NCBI GenBank assembly: GCA_018715025.1
Contig: DVMK01000185.1
Location: 1 to 22,007 of the forward strand
Length of the DNA: 22,007 nt
DNA from: Candidatus Caccousia avistercoris
GTDB taxonomy: Bacteria > Bacillota > Clostridia > Oscillospirales > Acutalibacteraceae
Direction: 5' to 3'
Below the pieces are notes generated by a model that was not told the DNA's origin, did not search any database, and saw only the letters and a list, made by a program, of their open reading frames with translations. Numbering within the stretch: position 1 is the stretch's first letter; each line of letters begins with the position of its first letter. Below, one piece after another: positions 7,575 to 15,113 of the stretch. The position numbers and the translations under genes are program-made.

Positions 7575-7728
7575 GCTTGACCCGGTCCCTCTCCTCGGCC
7601 CGCTTGGCGTTGTTGAACCGGTCCAGCGTACCCACCAGGTACCCGGTAATGCGGCGGATCCTCTCGAATCCTACGCCCTCCCCCAGAGCGGCAGGGGTTT
7701 CGCAGGGGATGTTTTTCTGTGTTGTCAT
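7564..7728 (-). CDS. Separate glycyl-radical domain of class III ribonucleotide reductase (54 aa)
   Basis: This small gene encodes the part normally found at the very C-terminus of NrdD. Residues 24-33 (IRRITGYLVG) match the glycyl-radical pattern of PROSITE PS00850, except for Thr at the Cys/Ser/Ala position, and Gly29 is the predicted radical site. The rest, FNNAKRAEERDRVKHG, is the conserved tail that follows the radical loop. GAGGAGGT (7736-7743) lies 7 bases before the ATG, as good a ribosome site as any in the window. The gene is in the same reading phase as nrdD but is separated from it by 81 bp containing TGA and TAA in frame. The 3' end overlaps nrdG by 11 bp. The N-terminal 20 residues (MTTQKNIPCETPAALGEGVG) are not recognisable. 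The product should dock into the NrdD barrel so that Gly29 meets the active-site cysteine. Confidence 0.9.
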   Translation of the reverse strand: MTTQKNIPCETPAALGEGVGFERIRRITGYLVGTLDRFNNAKRAEERDRVKHGM

Positions 7729-7809
7729 GGCAATGACCTCCTCAAAGAATAAAATGAATAGTTAATTGAAAAATCTGCACGATTCCTGAAGCCAACCGCG
7801 CCAGCCTGC

Positions 7810-10080
7810 TCACCGCAGGTGATATTTCTTGCGGATTTCCTGAAGCTTTTCCGGGCTGAGGGCCTCGCCCTCCCGGCGGCCGCAGCGGGGGCACACGTCG
7901 TCGATTACGCCGGTGTAGCCGCACACCGGGTCCCGGTCCACCGGGTGGTTGACGCTGCCGTAGCCCACGCCGCACTCCTTCATCCAGCGGATGACGCTCT
8001 CAAAGGCGTCCAGGTTCTTGCACACGTCCCCGTCCAGCTCTACATAGCTGATGTGCCCGGCGTTGGTCAGGGCGTGGTACGGGGCCTCCAGCTGGATTTT
8101 CCGGAAGGCGTTGATGGGGAAATACACCGGGATATGGAAGGAATTGGTGTAATACTCCCGGTCTGTCACGCCGGGGATGCTGCCGTATTTTTTCTGGTCC
8201 ATGCGCACAAACCGGCCGGAAAGCCCTTCCGCCGGGGTGGCCAGCAGGGTGAAGTTCAGGTGGGTTTTCTCGCTTTCCTCATCCATGCGCCGGCGCATGT
8301 GGGAAATAATGGCAAGGCCCAGCTTCTGGCTTTCTTCGCTTTCGCCGTGGTGCTTGCCGGTGAGGGCCTTCAGCGTTTCCGCCAGGCCGATGAACCCTAC
8401 GCTGAGGGTGCCGTGCTTCAGCACCTCTGCCACGCTGTCCTCCGGGCCGAGCTTCTCCGAGTCGATCCACACGCCCTGCCCCATGAGGAAGGGGTAGTTG
8501 TACACCTTCTTGCCGCACTGGATCTGGAACCGGTGCAGCAGCTGGCGGATGACCAGCTCCATGCGGCTGTCCAGAATTTGGTAGAATTTCTGCAAATCCC
8601 CTTTGGACTCGATGGCGATGCGGGGCAGGTTGATGCTGGTGAAGCTCAGGTTGCCCCGGCCGCAGGTGACCTCGCGGCTGGGATCGTGCCGGTTTCCCAT
8701 CACTCTGGTGCGGCAGCCCATGTAGGCGATTTCGCTGTTGTAGTCGCCGGGCTTGTAATACTGCAGGTTGAAGGGGGCGTCAATAAAGCTGAAATTGGGG
8801 AACAGCCGCTTGGCCGAGGTCTTAATGGCCAGCTGGAACAGGTCGTAGTTCGGGTCCCCCGGGTTGAAGTTGACCCCTTCCTTCACCTTGAAAATCTGTA
8901 CCGGGAAAATAGGCGTTTCCCCGTCGCCCAGGCCGTCGTCTGTGGCCAGGAGCAGGTTGCGGATGACCATGCGGGCCTCTGGAGAGGTGTCGGTGCCGTA
9001 GTTGATGGAGGAGAAGGGCACCTGCGCCCCCGCCCGGGAATTCATGGTGTTCAGGTTGTGCACCAGCGCCTCCATAGCCTGGAAGGTGGCGTCGTCCGCA
9101 TCCCGGCCGGCGGTGTCCATGGCGTAGCGGTGGGCCCGCCGGGCCTCCTCCTGCGAAATCTCTTCAAAGCCGTGGGCGCGCTGGTGCTCCGGCAGCCAGG
9201 CGGCCAGGCGTTCCCCGTAGGGCTCGCCCCGTTCCAGGCCCACATCCTGGCCAAGCTCCTCCTGGGCGGCGCGCACCAGGGCGGCGGCGTCCTCCCGCTT
9301 CATGCCGTGGGTGATTTGGAAATACTGAATGAGGGATTTGAAATAGGCCTTGCGGAAGGTTTTCGCCACCCCCTGGGCCATGGCATAGTCAAAATTCGGC
9401 ACGCTCTGGCCGCCGTGCATCTCGTTCTGGTTCGCCTGAATGGCGATGCAGGCCAGCGCCGCATAGCTGCGGATGTCCTTGGGCTCGCGCAGGTAGCCGT
9501 GGCCGGTGCAGAAACCGCCCTGGAACAGCTTGATCAGGTCAATCTGGCAGCAGGTCTCGGTCAGCATGTAGAAATCCTGGTCGTGGATATGGATATCCCC
9601 GTTGATATGGGCGGCGGCAATGTCCTTGGGCAGCACATAGTTGTTGGTGAAATACTTGCTCCCCTCCGAGCCGTATTTCAGCATGGTGCCCATGGCGGTG
9701 TCGGCGTCAATGTTGGCGTTCTCCCGCTTGATGTCCGCGTCCTTGGCGTCCCGGAAGGTGAGCTCCTTGTAGATATCCATGAGGGAGCTTTCCGCCTGGC
9801 GGATCTTCGCGTGCTCTGCCCGGTACAGGATGTATGCCTTGGCCGTCTTGGCAAAGCCGTGGGCAATGAGCCGCTCCTCCACCCGGTCCTGCACCTCTTC
9901 CACCGTGGGCACCGCATGGCCGGAAAAACCGCCCGACACCTCTTTGGTAAGGGCGTTCAGCGTCTTTTCCCCCATGGGCTCCTCCCCCACCGCCTGGTTG
10001 GCCTTTTGAATGGCGTTCCGTATTTTAGAGGAGTCAAAGGGCACCACGACCCCATTGCGCTTTTTGATCTTGTTCGGCAT
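7810..10080 (-). CDS. nrdD: Class III anaerobic ribonucleoside-triphosphate reductase, catalytic chain lacking the glycyl-radical loop
   Basis: NrdD reduces ribonucleotides to deoxyribonucleotides under anaerobic conditions. Residues 1-95 are an ATP-cone (KKRNGVVVPFDSSKI...), the allosteric activity domain. The ten-stranded barrel domain follows, with MNSRAGAQVPFSS (about 346-358), MGCRTR around Cys456 (the likely thiyl-radical cysteine) and TCGRGNLSFTSINLPR (472-487). The zinc-ribbon region near the end has Cys720, Cys730 and Cys733 (CGYTG...CPRCG), with Asp717 where a fourth cysteine is often found. The chain stops at residue 756, after LSPEKLQEIRKKYHLR, without the R-x-x-GYL radical loop that should follow the ribbon. 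That loop is encoded by the next gene. The ribosome site is modest (AGGGACAGGAAG). The promoter and predicted NrdR sites lie 150-210 bp upstream. Confidence 0.95.
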   Translation of the reverse strand: MPNKIKKRNGVVVPFDSSKIRNAIQKANQAVGEEPMGEKTLNALTKEVSGGFSGHAVPTVEEVQDRVEERLIAHGFAKTAKAYILYRAEHAKIRQAESSLMDIYKELTFRDAKDADIKRENANIDADTAMGTMLKYGSEGSKYFTNNYVLPKDIAAAHINGDIHIHDQDFYMLTETCCQIDLIKLFQGGFCTGHGYLREPKDIRSYAALACIAIQANQNEMHGGQSVPNFDYAMAQGVAKTFRKAYFKSLIQYFQITHGMKREDAAALVRAAQEELGQDVGLERGEPYGERLAAWLPEHQRAHGFEEISQEEARRAHRYAMDTAGRDADDATFQAMEALVHNLNTMNSRAGAQVPFSSINYGTDTSPEARMVIRNLLLATDDGLGDGETPIFPVQIFKVKEGVNFNPGDPNYDLFQLAIKTSAKRLFPNFSFIDAPFNLQYYKPGDYNSEIAYMGCRTRVMGNRHDPSREVTCGRGNLSFTSINLPRIAIESKGDLQKFYQILDSRMELVIRQLLHRFQIQCGKKVYNYPFLMGQGVWIDSEKLGPEDSVAEVLKHGTLSVGFIGLAETLKALTGKHHGESEESQKLGLAIISHMRRRMDEESEKTHLNFTLLATPAEGLSGRFVRMDQKKYGSIPGVTDREYYTNSFHIPVYFPINAFRKIQLEAPYHALTNAGHISYVELDGDVCKNLDAFESVIRWMKECGVGYGSVNHPVDRDPVCGYTGVIDDVCPRCGRREGEALSPEKLQEIRKKYHLR

Positions 10081-10219
10081 TTCTTCCTGTCCCTTCTCCC
10101 GCCCTGCGGGCGGGCCTCCTCCGCCTCACTCCGTGTGAGAACGGCCGCTTCCCGCCTGCCGCGTCTGTCAGCTGGGGGCCGGGCGGCCCCCGCTTCCGCC
10201 TTTTCCTTTTGGCGGAACC
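10081..10219 (-). other. Leader of the nrdD operon with two GC hairpins
   Basis: About 140 bases separate the predicted transcription start from the nrdD ATG. They contain two short perfect hairpins, a 7-bp stem at 10174-10191 (GGGGGCC/GGCCCCC, 4-base loop) and a 7-bp stem at 10098-10114 (CCCGCCC/GGGCGGG, 3-base loop). The second ends 17 bases before the start codon. I recognise no riboswitch class and no reading frame. Confidence 0.5.
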
Positions 10220-10226
10220 GATTTTG

Positions 10227-10255
10227 ATTGTACTATATCTTGTGATTTCTGTCAA
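10227..10255 (-). promoter_or_regulatory. nrdD promoter (sigma-A)
   Basis: On the minus strand, TTGACA (10255-10250) and TACAAT (10232-10227) are separated by exactly 17 bp, a near-consensus vegetative promoter. The predicted start of transcription is near 10220. Confidence 0.88.
10230..10245 (-). promoter_or_regulatory. Predicted NrdR box 1, between -35 and -10 of nrdD
   Basis: TCACAAGATATAGTAC (minus strand) matches 12 of 16 positions of the NrdR-box consensus acaCwAtATaTwGtgt, including the whole CwAnATnTwG core. It fills the promoter spacer and touches the -10 box, a position suited to repression by the ATP/dATP-sensing repressor NrdR. Confidence 0.75.
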
Positions 10256-10271
10256 TGCCGGAATTCGATCG

Positions 10272-10287
10272 CAACTACATGTTGAAA
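10272..10287 (-). promoter_or_regulatory. Predicted NrdR box 2, upstream of the nrdD -35
   Basis: TTTCAACATGTAGTTG (minus strand) keeps the full CwAnATnTwG core of the NrdR box but matches only 9 of 16 positions overall. Its centre is 42 bp from that of box 1, four helical turns. Tandem boxes an integral number of turns apart are the normal NrdR arrangement, and this supports the weaker match. Confidence 0.6.
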
Positions 10288-10381
10288 ATTCAGTGGAAAA
10301 GTGGAAACAGCGGAAAAACCCCCGGCCCGCCTTAAAACTTTTTCCACACCCGCCGCCGGAGGCTGTCATTTTTTCCCATTT

Positions 10382-10405
10382 CCCGCAAAAAAATTTTTTT
10401 GCGGG
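10382..10405. repeat. Perfect 24-bp palindrome with an A7T7 core
   Basis: The sequence reads CCCGC, seven A, seven T, GCGGG, and is exactly self-complementary. A third copy of the arm, GC followed by seven A, lies at 10416-10424. The central T7GC arm (10394-10402) can therefore pair with either neighbour. It sits between the ddh terminator and the nrdD promoter region. Confidence 0.7.
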
Positions 10406-10417
10406 GGGGTTGGGGGC

Positions 10418-10499
10418 AAAAAAATCCGCCTCCCGCCCCCGGCGTTTGGCCGCGGTGGGAAACGGATTTCGGTTTCTTTCGGAAGGGGTTGGGCGGAGG
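10418..10499 (-). terminator. Likely terminator of the RR-HK-HtrA-ddh operon
   Basis: On the minus strand CCTCCGCCC (10499-10491) starts right after the ddh stop codon. It can pair with GGGCGGGAGG (10438-10429), with one bulged G, and three bases later a run of seven T follows (10424-10418). The loop is long (52 bases), so the fold is less certain than the other terminators in the window. Confidence 0.5.
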
Positions 10500-11483
10500 T
10501 TACAGCAGCTCCCGGCGAAGGGTTTCGCCGTCCTGGGGGCTGAGGCAGGCGGGGGGAATGTCCAGCAGGGTCTTGCAGCCCGCGGCCCCCTCCTGGGCCA
10601 TACGGAAGGCGGCCCTGGCGCAGGCCACCAGCACCGAAGAGGTAAACTCCGGGTTTGAGTCCAGCTTTAGGCTGTACTCCATCACATGGGTGTTCTCTTC
10701 ATTCCAGCCGGTTTTCCCGCTGCGCAGCACAAAGCCCCCGTGGGGGATGCCCGCATGGTCCCGCTGCAGCTCTTCCTCCGTGATGAAGTGCACGGTGGTG
10801 TCATAGTCGGCAAAATAGTTGGGCATGGCTTTGATTTCGGCCTCGATGCGGGCCTTGTCGGCCCCCTCCTCCGCCACCACAAAGCACTCTCTGGTGTGCT
10901 TCTGCCGGGTGGTAAGCTGGGGCTGGCTGCCGCTGCGCACGGCCTCCAGGGCGCTTTCTACCGGGATGGTGTACTGGCGGGCGTCCTTCACGCCCTCCAC
11001 GCGGCGCACCGCGTCGGAATGGCCCTGGCTGACCCCCTTGCCCCAGAAGGTGTAGCTGGCGCCCTGGGGCAGCACGCACTGGCCGTACAGCCGGTTCAAA
11101 GAGAACAGGCCCGGATCCCACCCGGCCGAGATAACGGCCACATGGCCGCTGTTTCTGGCCGCCGCGTCCACCCTGGCGAAATGCTCCGGAATTTTGGCGT
11201 GGGTGTCGAAGCTGTCCACCACGTGGAACAGGGCCGCGCACTGGGGGGTCTGCACCGGCAGGTCGGTGGCGCTGCCGCCGCACAGAATCAAAACGTCAAT
11301 CTTGTCCTTCCACTGGGGCAGCTCCTCTGCCGGAAGCACCGGCGCCCCCTGGGTGAGGATGGACACCTTCGCCGGGTCGCGGCGGGTGAACACCGCCTTC
11401 AGCTCCATGTCCGGGTTCTGGCGCAGGGCGCACTCCACGCCGCGCCCCAGGTTTCCGTATCCTAAAATTCCTATCCGTATCAT
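10500..11483 (-). CDS. ddh: meso-Diaminopimelate dehydrogenase
   Basis: Ddh (EC 1.4.1.16) makes meso-diaminopimelate from tetrahydrodipicolinate, ammonia and NADPH in one step, feeding both lysine and peptidoglycan synthesis. The 327-residue chain begins with a Rossmann dinucleotide fold (RIGILGYGNLGRGVE, residues 3-17). It continues with the family segments HVVDSFDTH, ISAGWDPGLFSLNR and WGKGVSQGHSDAVRR, which line the substrate site. A GTG at 11495 would add four residues, but AAGGAG then runs into that codon. The ATG at 11483 lies 11 bases after AAGGAG and is preferred. The gene is 48 bp downstream of the HtrA-like protease with no terminator between, so it is the last gene of that operon. 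Confidence 0.95.
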   Translation of the reverse strand: MIRIGILGYGNLGRGVECALRQNPDMELKAVFTRRDPAKVSILTQGAPVLPAEELPQWKDKIDVLILCGGSATDLPVQTPQCAALFHVVDSFDTHAKIPEHFARVDAAARNSGHVAVISAGWDPGLFSLNRLYGQCVLPQGASYTFWGKGVSQGHSDAVRRVEGVKDARQYTIPVESALEAVRSGSQPQLTTRQKHTRECFVVAEEGADKARIEAEIKAMPNYFADYDTTVHFITEEELQRDHAGIPHGGFVLRSGKTGWNEENTHVMEYSLKLDSNPEFTSSVLVACARAAFRMAQEGAAGCKTLLDIPPACLSPQDGETLRRELL

Positions 11484-11531
11484 ATTATTGTCCACTCCTT
11501 ATTATTTCTGCTGCCTGCGGCGCGGGGTCGG

Positions 11532-13595
11532 TTACTGGGTTTCGCCCCGATCCTCCAGCAGGGTGATGGTGTAGGTGTTCTCGCTGCTGGGGGTGCTGCC
11601 ATCTCCCATGGAATAAAGGGTGATGGAGATGGAGTCCCCGCCGCTGTGCTCCCGCAGAACGGCGTACAGATCCTCCAAGGTGGCGATGGTGCGGCCGTCC
11701 GCTTCCACAATAATGTCCCCGGCGAAGGCAATGCCCTTCAGGGGGCTGTCGTCCTCCACAGAAACGATCATCACGCCGGTGGGGATCCCGGAGGCCTCGG
11801 CCTGAATCTCCGTCACGGTGCGTGCCGTGACGCCCAGCCGGCTGCGGCCGCTCACATAGCCCTGGGTGATCAGGTCGTCCAGCATGGACTTCACCTCAGA
11901 AACCGGGATGGCAAACCCGATGCCCTCGTAGTAGGTGGAAACCACCTTGTTGGAGTTGATGCCCACCACCTGGCCGTAGCTGTTCATCAGCGCGCCGCCG
12001 GAATTCCCCGGGTTGATGGCCGCGTCGGTCTGAATGTAGGTGAGGCCGTTGGTTTCGCTCTGCTCCAGTTCCCGGTTCAGGCCGGAGACAAAGCCCCCCG
12101 TCAGGGTGCTGCCGTACCGGTCGCCCCCCGGGTTGCCGATGGCGTACACGTAGTCCCCCACCTCCAGCTGGCCGGCGTCGCCGAACTGGGCGGGCTTCAG
12201 GCCCTGGGCGTCAATTTTCAGCACCGCCAGGTCGGCGTTCCGCTCATAGCCCACCACTACAGCCGGGTACTGGCTGCCGTCGTGGAATTTTACTATAATA
12301 TCCGCATCCTTCGTGTCAAAAATCACATGGGAATTGGTGATGATGAAGCCGTCCTCGCTGGCCACAATGCCGGAGCCCTCGCTGAGAGAGCCGTTCAGCA
12401 GCGCGTTCACCCCCACCACGCAGTCCACATTCTCCCGGTATATTTCCTTGGCGGTGAGGGGATCCCCCTCCGGCTGGGGCGCGATGGTAATGCCGGAGCT
12501 GCCGTAGCTTACCTGGGGCTTCTCCATATTGGGGAATTCCGGCAGGAGCGGATCCTCCTCCTGGGGCGTCTGGGGCTGGGCCGGGTCCTCCTGCTGGCTC
12601 CAGGGCTGGGTTTCCTGGGGCAGGGCGTAGGGATCCATGCTCCCCATGGTACGGCGCACAGAGGAAATGCCAAGCCCTACCAGAAGGCCGAACACCAGAA
12701 CGATCAAAATGCCCAGGAACACCTTGACGCCGGCGCCCAGCTTCTGCCGGGGCGGGCGCGGGGGCAGGGGCGCGCTGTACGAGGCGTGGGGAACCGGCCC
12801 GCCGTACTGAGACGGCGGCGCCCCATAGCCGGGCTGGCCATAGCCCCCCTGGGGCGGGGCCGCCTGCCCGTACGGGGACTGCCCGCAGGGGGGCTGGGGG
12901 TACGGGGGCTGAGCCCCGGGCTGGCCGTAGCCCCCCTGGGGCGGGGCCGCCTGCCCGTACTGGGGCTGCCCGTAAGGGGGCCGGAGGTACGGGGGCTGAG
13001 CCCCGGGCTGGCCGTAGCCCCCCTGGGGCGGGGCCGCCTGCCCGTACTGGGGCTGCCCATACCCCGGCTGCTGCCAGGGGTAAGCCTGCGGGTACCCGGG
13101 GGCGGGGGGCGGCGCGCCCCAGGGGGCCGCCTGCTGCGCCGGGGGCGGAACCCCCGGCCTGCCTTCGACGGCGGCGGGCTCTCCCTCCGGCTGGGCGGCG
13201 GGCTCCCCTTCCGGGGCGGCCCCGCCGTTTTCCTGGGAATCCGGCGCGCCGTACTCTGCCGGGGCAAAGCCGTCCCCGCCGGGCTCCTCCCCGGCGGGGG
13301 AGGCCTCCTCCGGCGTTTCCGGGGCGGCCTCAGGCGCAGGCATGGCGGGGGCGGGCCACTGGGCCCATTCCGGGCCGGTGTGCCAGGGGGAGCCCTCTTC
13401 CCCGCCTGCCTCTTCCCCGGCCTTCCCGCCGGCGCTTTCCTCCCCGGGAACCGTTTCCTGCGGCGCAGGCCCGGCCTCCTCCACCGGAGGGGCGGCATCG
13501 GCGGCGGACGTGTCTTCTTTTACAGCCTCCTCAGGGGCGGCTGCAGGGGAGGCCGGCTGGCCGGCCTCTTCCCATTTCCTTTCCTCATCTGTCAA
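11532..13595 (-). CDS. HtrA/DegP-type membrane-anchored serine protease with PDZ domain, TTG start
   Basis: This is a surface quality-control protease. The start is taken as TTG at 13595: it lies 10 bp after the kinase stop, and GAGGG sits 7 bases upstream. Frames extending further only overlap the kinase gene. The 687-residue product has an acidic Pro/Ala/Glu-rich cytoplasmic region (1-150), a Pro/Gln/Gly/Tyr-rich repeat region (about 175-265), a transmembrane helix (289-311), a linker, a trypsin-like domain with the triad His423 (NSHVIF), Asp455 (NADLAVL) and Ser532 (GNSGGAL), and a C-terminal PDZ domain (about 583-680). The N-terminal region is far longer than in most HtrA proteins. Its place behind a two-component system resembles the CssRS- and CiaRH-linked HtrA genes of other Firmicutes, which suggests induction by envelope stress; that is inference. 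Confidence 0.92.
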   Translation of the reverse strand: MTDEERKWEEAGQPASPAAAPEEAVKEDTSAADAAPPVEEAGPAPQETVPGEESAGGKAGEEAGGEEGSPWHTGPEWAQWPAPAMPAPEAAPETPEEASPAGEEPGGDGFAPAEYGAPDSQENGGAAPEGEPAAQPEGEPAAVEGRPGVPPPAQQAAPWGAPPPAPGYPQAYPWQQPGYGQPQYGQAAPPQGGYGQPGAQPPYLRPPYGQPQYGQAAPPQGGYGQPGAQPPYPQPPCGQSPYGQAAPPQGGYGQPGYGAPPSQYGGPVPHASYSAPLPPRPPRQKLGAGVKVFLGILIVLVFGLLVGLGISSVRRTMGSMDPYALPQETQPWSQQEDPAQPQTPQEEDPLLPEFPNMEKPQVSYGSSGITIAPQPEGDPLTAKEIYRENVDCVVGVNALLNGSLSEGSGIVASEDGFIITNSHVIFDTKDADIIVKFHDGSQYPAVVVGYERNADLAVLKIDAQGLKPAQFGDAGQLEVGDYVYAIGNPGGDRYGSTLTGGFVSGLNRELEQSETNGLTYIQTDAAINPGNSGGALMNSYGQVVGINSNKVVSTYYEGIGFAIPVSEVKSMLDDLITQGYVSGRSRLGVTARTVTEIQAEASGIPTGVMIVSVEDDSPLKGIAFAGDIIVEADGRTIATLEDLYAVLREHSGGDSISITLYSMGDGSTPSSENTYTITLLEDRGETQ
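12831..13062 (-). repeat. 87-bp tandem repeat encoding a 29-residue Pro/Gln/Gly/Tyr unit
   Basis: Almost identical copies begin at 12831, 12918 and 13005, exactly 87 bp apart; the third is partial. Each encodes a unit of the form YGQAAPPQGGYGQPGAQPPY followed by 9 more residues. The copies lie in the cytoplasmic part of the HtrA-like protease, are in frame and differ mainly at scattered bases, which points to recent expansion. Confidence 0.9.
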
Positions 13596-13605
13596 CGAAC
13601 ATCCC

Positions 13606-15111
13606 TCAATTCTTCTGCTCCTTTGCGGAGCCTTCCCGCCCCAGCTGGGGGCTGTTTTCTTTTCGCTTCGGCAGCCAGAATTCAAACTGGCAGTACTCGT
13701 TCTCCACGCTGCTCACGGTGATTTCGCCGCCGTGCAGGCGGATGATGGTCCTCACAATATAAAGCCCCAAGCCCATGCCGGTTTTATCCTTGCTGCGGGA
13801 CTTGTCGGTTTTGTAGAACCGGTCGAAAATCAGGGGCACCTCGTCAGAGGCGATGCCGGGCCCGCTGTTGCGGACGCACACCACGGTGCGGTCCTCCCGG
13901 TCGGTGACGCCCAGGTAAATGTAGCCGCCCTCGTTGGTGAATTTCACCGCGTTCTCAATGAGGTTGTACATAACCTGGTGGAGCATGTCCGGGTCGCCGT
14001 CCACAAACAGGCTTTCCGCATCCTCCAGGCCGCGGATTTCCAGCCGTTTTTCCTCAATGGGCTTTTCAAACGAGAGCAGGGCCGAAAAAATGGTGGCGGT
14101 AAGGTCAAAGCGGGCCAGCCGCAGGTGCAGCTCGCCGCTGTCGATGCGGGAAAGGTCCAGCATGGTGCGCACCAGCCGGGAAAGGCGCTTCACCTCGTCA
14201 GAGACAATCTGCAGGTAATGGCGCTGCTTTTCCGGCGGGATGGTGCCGTCCAGAATCCCGTCGATGAACCCGGCGATGGTGGTCATGGGGGTTTTCAGCT
14301 CGTGGGACACGTTGGCGATGAAATTGCGCCGCACGCTTTCGCTGGTGGAAAGGGACCCTGCCATGTTGTTGAAGGCAATGGCCAGCTGGCCGATCTCATC
14401 GTTGCCGGTGACGGGCACCCGCATGGAAAAATTGCCCTCGCCGAAGCTGCGGGCCGCCGCGGCCATGTCGCGCAGCGGCTTCACCAGGCTGTAAGAGTAC
14501 AGCCACACAATGCAGAACGACACCATAAAGGCCGCCACCGCCGCCAGCAGGAACATCTGCAGCAGGTTGGAGCGGTAGTCGGAGAAGGAGCGGAAGCTGC
14601 ACGAGGCGAACACCACGCCCACCGGGGCCTGGGTGCCGTCCTCCGCCAGAGTGACGCTGATGGGCGCGCCCACCGCGTACCGGGGGCTGTCGTACATGCC
14701 GTCCATGGAGGTCTGGCCGATGTACTGGCTGTTCACCGCCATGGAAACCAGCTCTTCGGAAATATTCATCTGGCGGGGCGTGTCGCCGCTGCCGTAGGCT
14801 GAGGCGATGACGGAGCCGTTCAAATCCGCAATAAAAATATCGGAATCAATATTCTCCGCAAAGGCCGTCATAAAGGCCTGCAGCTTTTCCCCCTGCTCGC
14901 GGGTAATGACAAACTCCCCGTCAGACACCTTCACCGTGCTTTGGGCGGCAATGGAAGCCACACTGCGCACGTTCCGCTCCAGCAGGGACTGCTTTTCCTC
15001 CTGCCAGTTGCTGGTGCTGAAGGCCAGCATGACAAGCCCCAGCAGGAAAAAGCTGATGAGGATGGTAAAGGATGTAATTTTCAGGTATTTTCGGAACAGG
15101 GATTTTTGCAT
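13606..15111 (-). CDS. Sensor histidine kinase with extracellular sensor and HAMP domain
   Basis: This 501-residue membrane sensor has transmembrane helices at about 12-34 and 184-207 flanking an extracellular domain of about 150 residues that looks Cache-like. A HAMP linker follows (about 208-258), then the dimerisation domain with phospho-acceptor His270 in FIANVSHELKTPMTTI, and an ATPase domain with the N box NLIENAVKF, SGPGI and GMGLGLYIV. AAGGA lies 6 bases before the ATG, inside the end of the response regulator gene, whose stop is 2 bp upstream. It should phosphorylate that regulator. The signal is not identifiable; the adjoining protease suggests an envelope or misfolding cue. Confidence 0.95.
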   Translation of the reverse strand: MQKSLFRKYLKITSFTILISFFLLGLVMLAFSTSNWQEEKQSLLERNVRSVASIAAQSTVKVSDGEFVITREQGEKLQAFMTAFAENIDSDIFIADLNGSVIASAYGSGDTPRQMNISEELVSMAVNSQYIGQTSMDGMYDSPRYAVGAPISVTLAEDGTQAPVGVVFASCSFRSFSDYRSNLLQMFLLAAVAAFMVSFCIVWLYSYSLVKPLRDMAAAARSFGEGNFSMRVPVTGNDEIGQLAIAFNNMAGSLSTSESVRRNFIANVSHELKTPMTTIAGFIDGILDGTIPPEKQRHYLQIVSDEVKRLSRLVRTMLDLSRIDSGELHLRLARFDLTATIFSALLSFEKPIEEKRLEIRGLEDAESLFVDGDPDMLHQVMYNLIENAVKFTNEGGYIYLGVTDREDRTVVCVRNSGPGIASDEVPLIFDRFYKTDKSRSKDKTGMGLGLYIVRTIIRLHGGEITVSSVENEYCQFEFWLPKRKENSPQLGREGSAKEQKN

Positions 15112-15113
15112 GG

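Noticed and set aside
7729..7812. Simple frameshift or readable stop joining nrdD to the small radical-domain gene
   Set aside because: The genes are in phase and separated by both TGA and TAA, and the small gene has its own strong ribosome site.
7819..10227. 802-codon plus-strand frame opposite nrdD
   Set aside because: NrdD is unmistakable on the other strand and this frame reads as its shadow.
13596..13685. Longer N-terminus for the HtrA-like protease starting at 13685
   Set aside because: It would overlap the kinase gene by 80 bp without a ribosome site, whereas the TTG at 13595 has GAGGG at ideal spacing right after the kinase stop.
11646..13721. 691-codon plus-strand frame opposite the HtrA-like gene
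   Set aside because: The protease triad and PDZ domain lie on the minus strand; this frame is repetitive Gly/Leu/Arg sequence.
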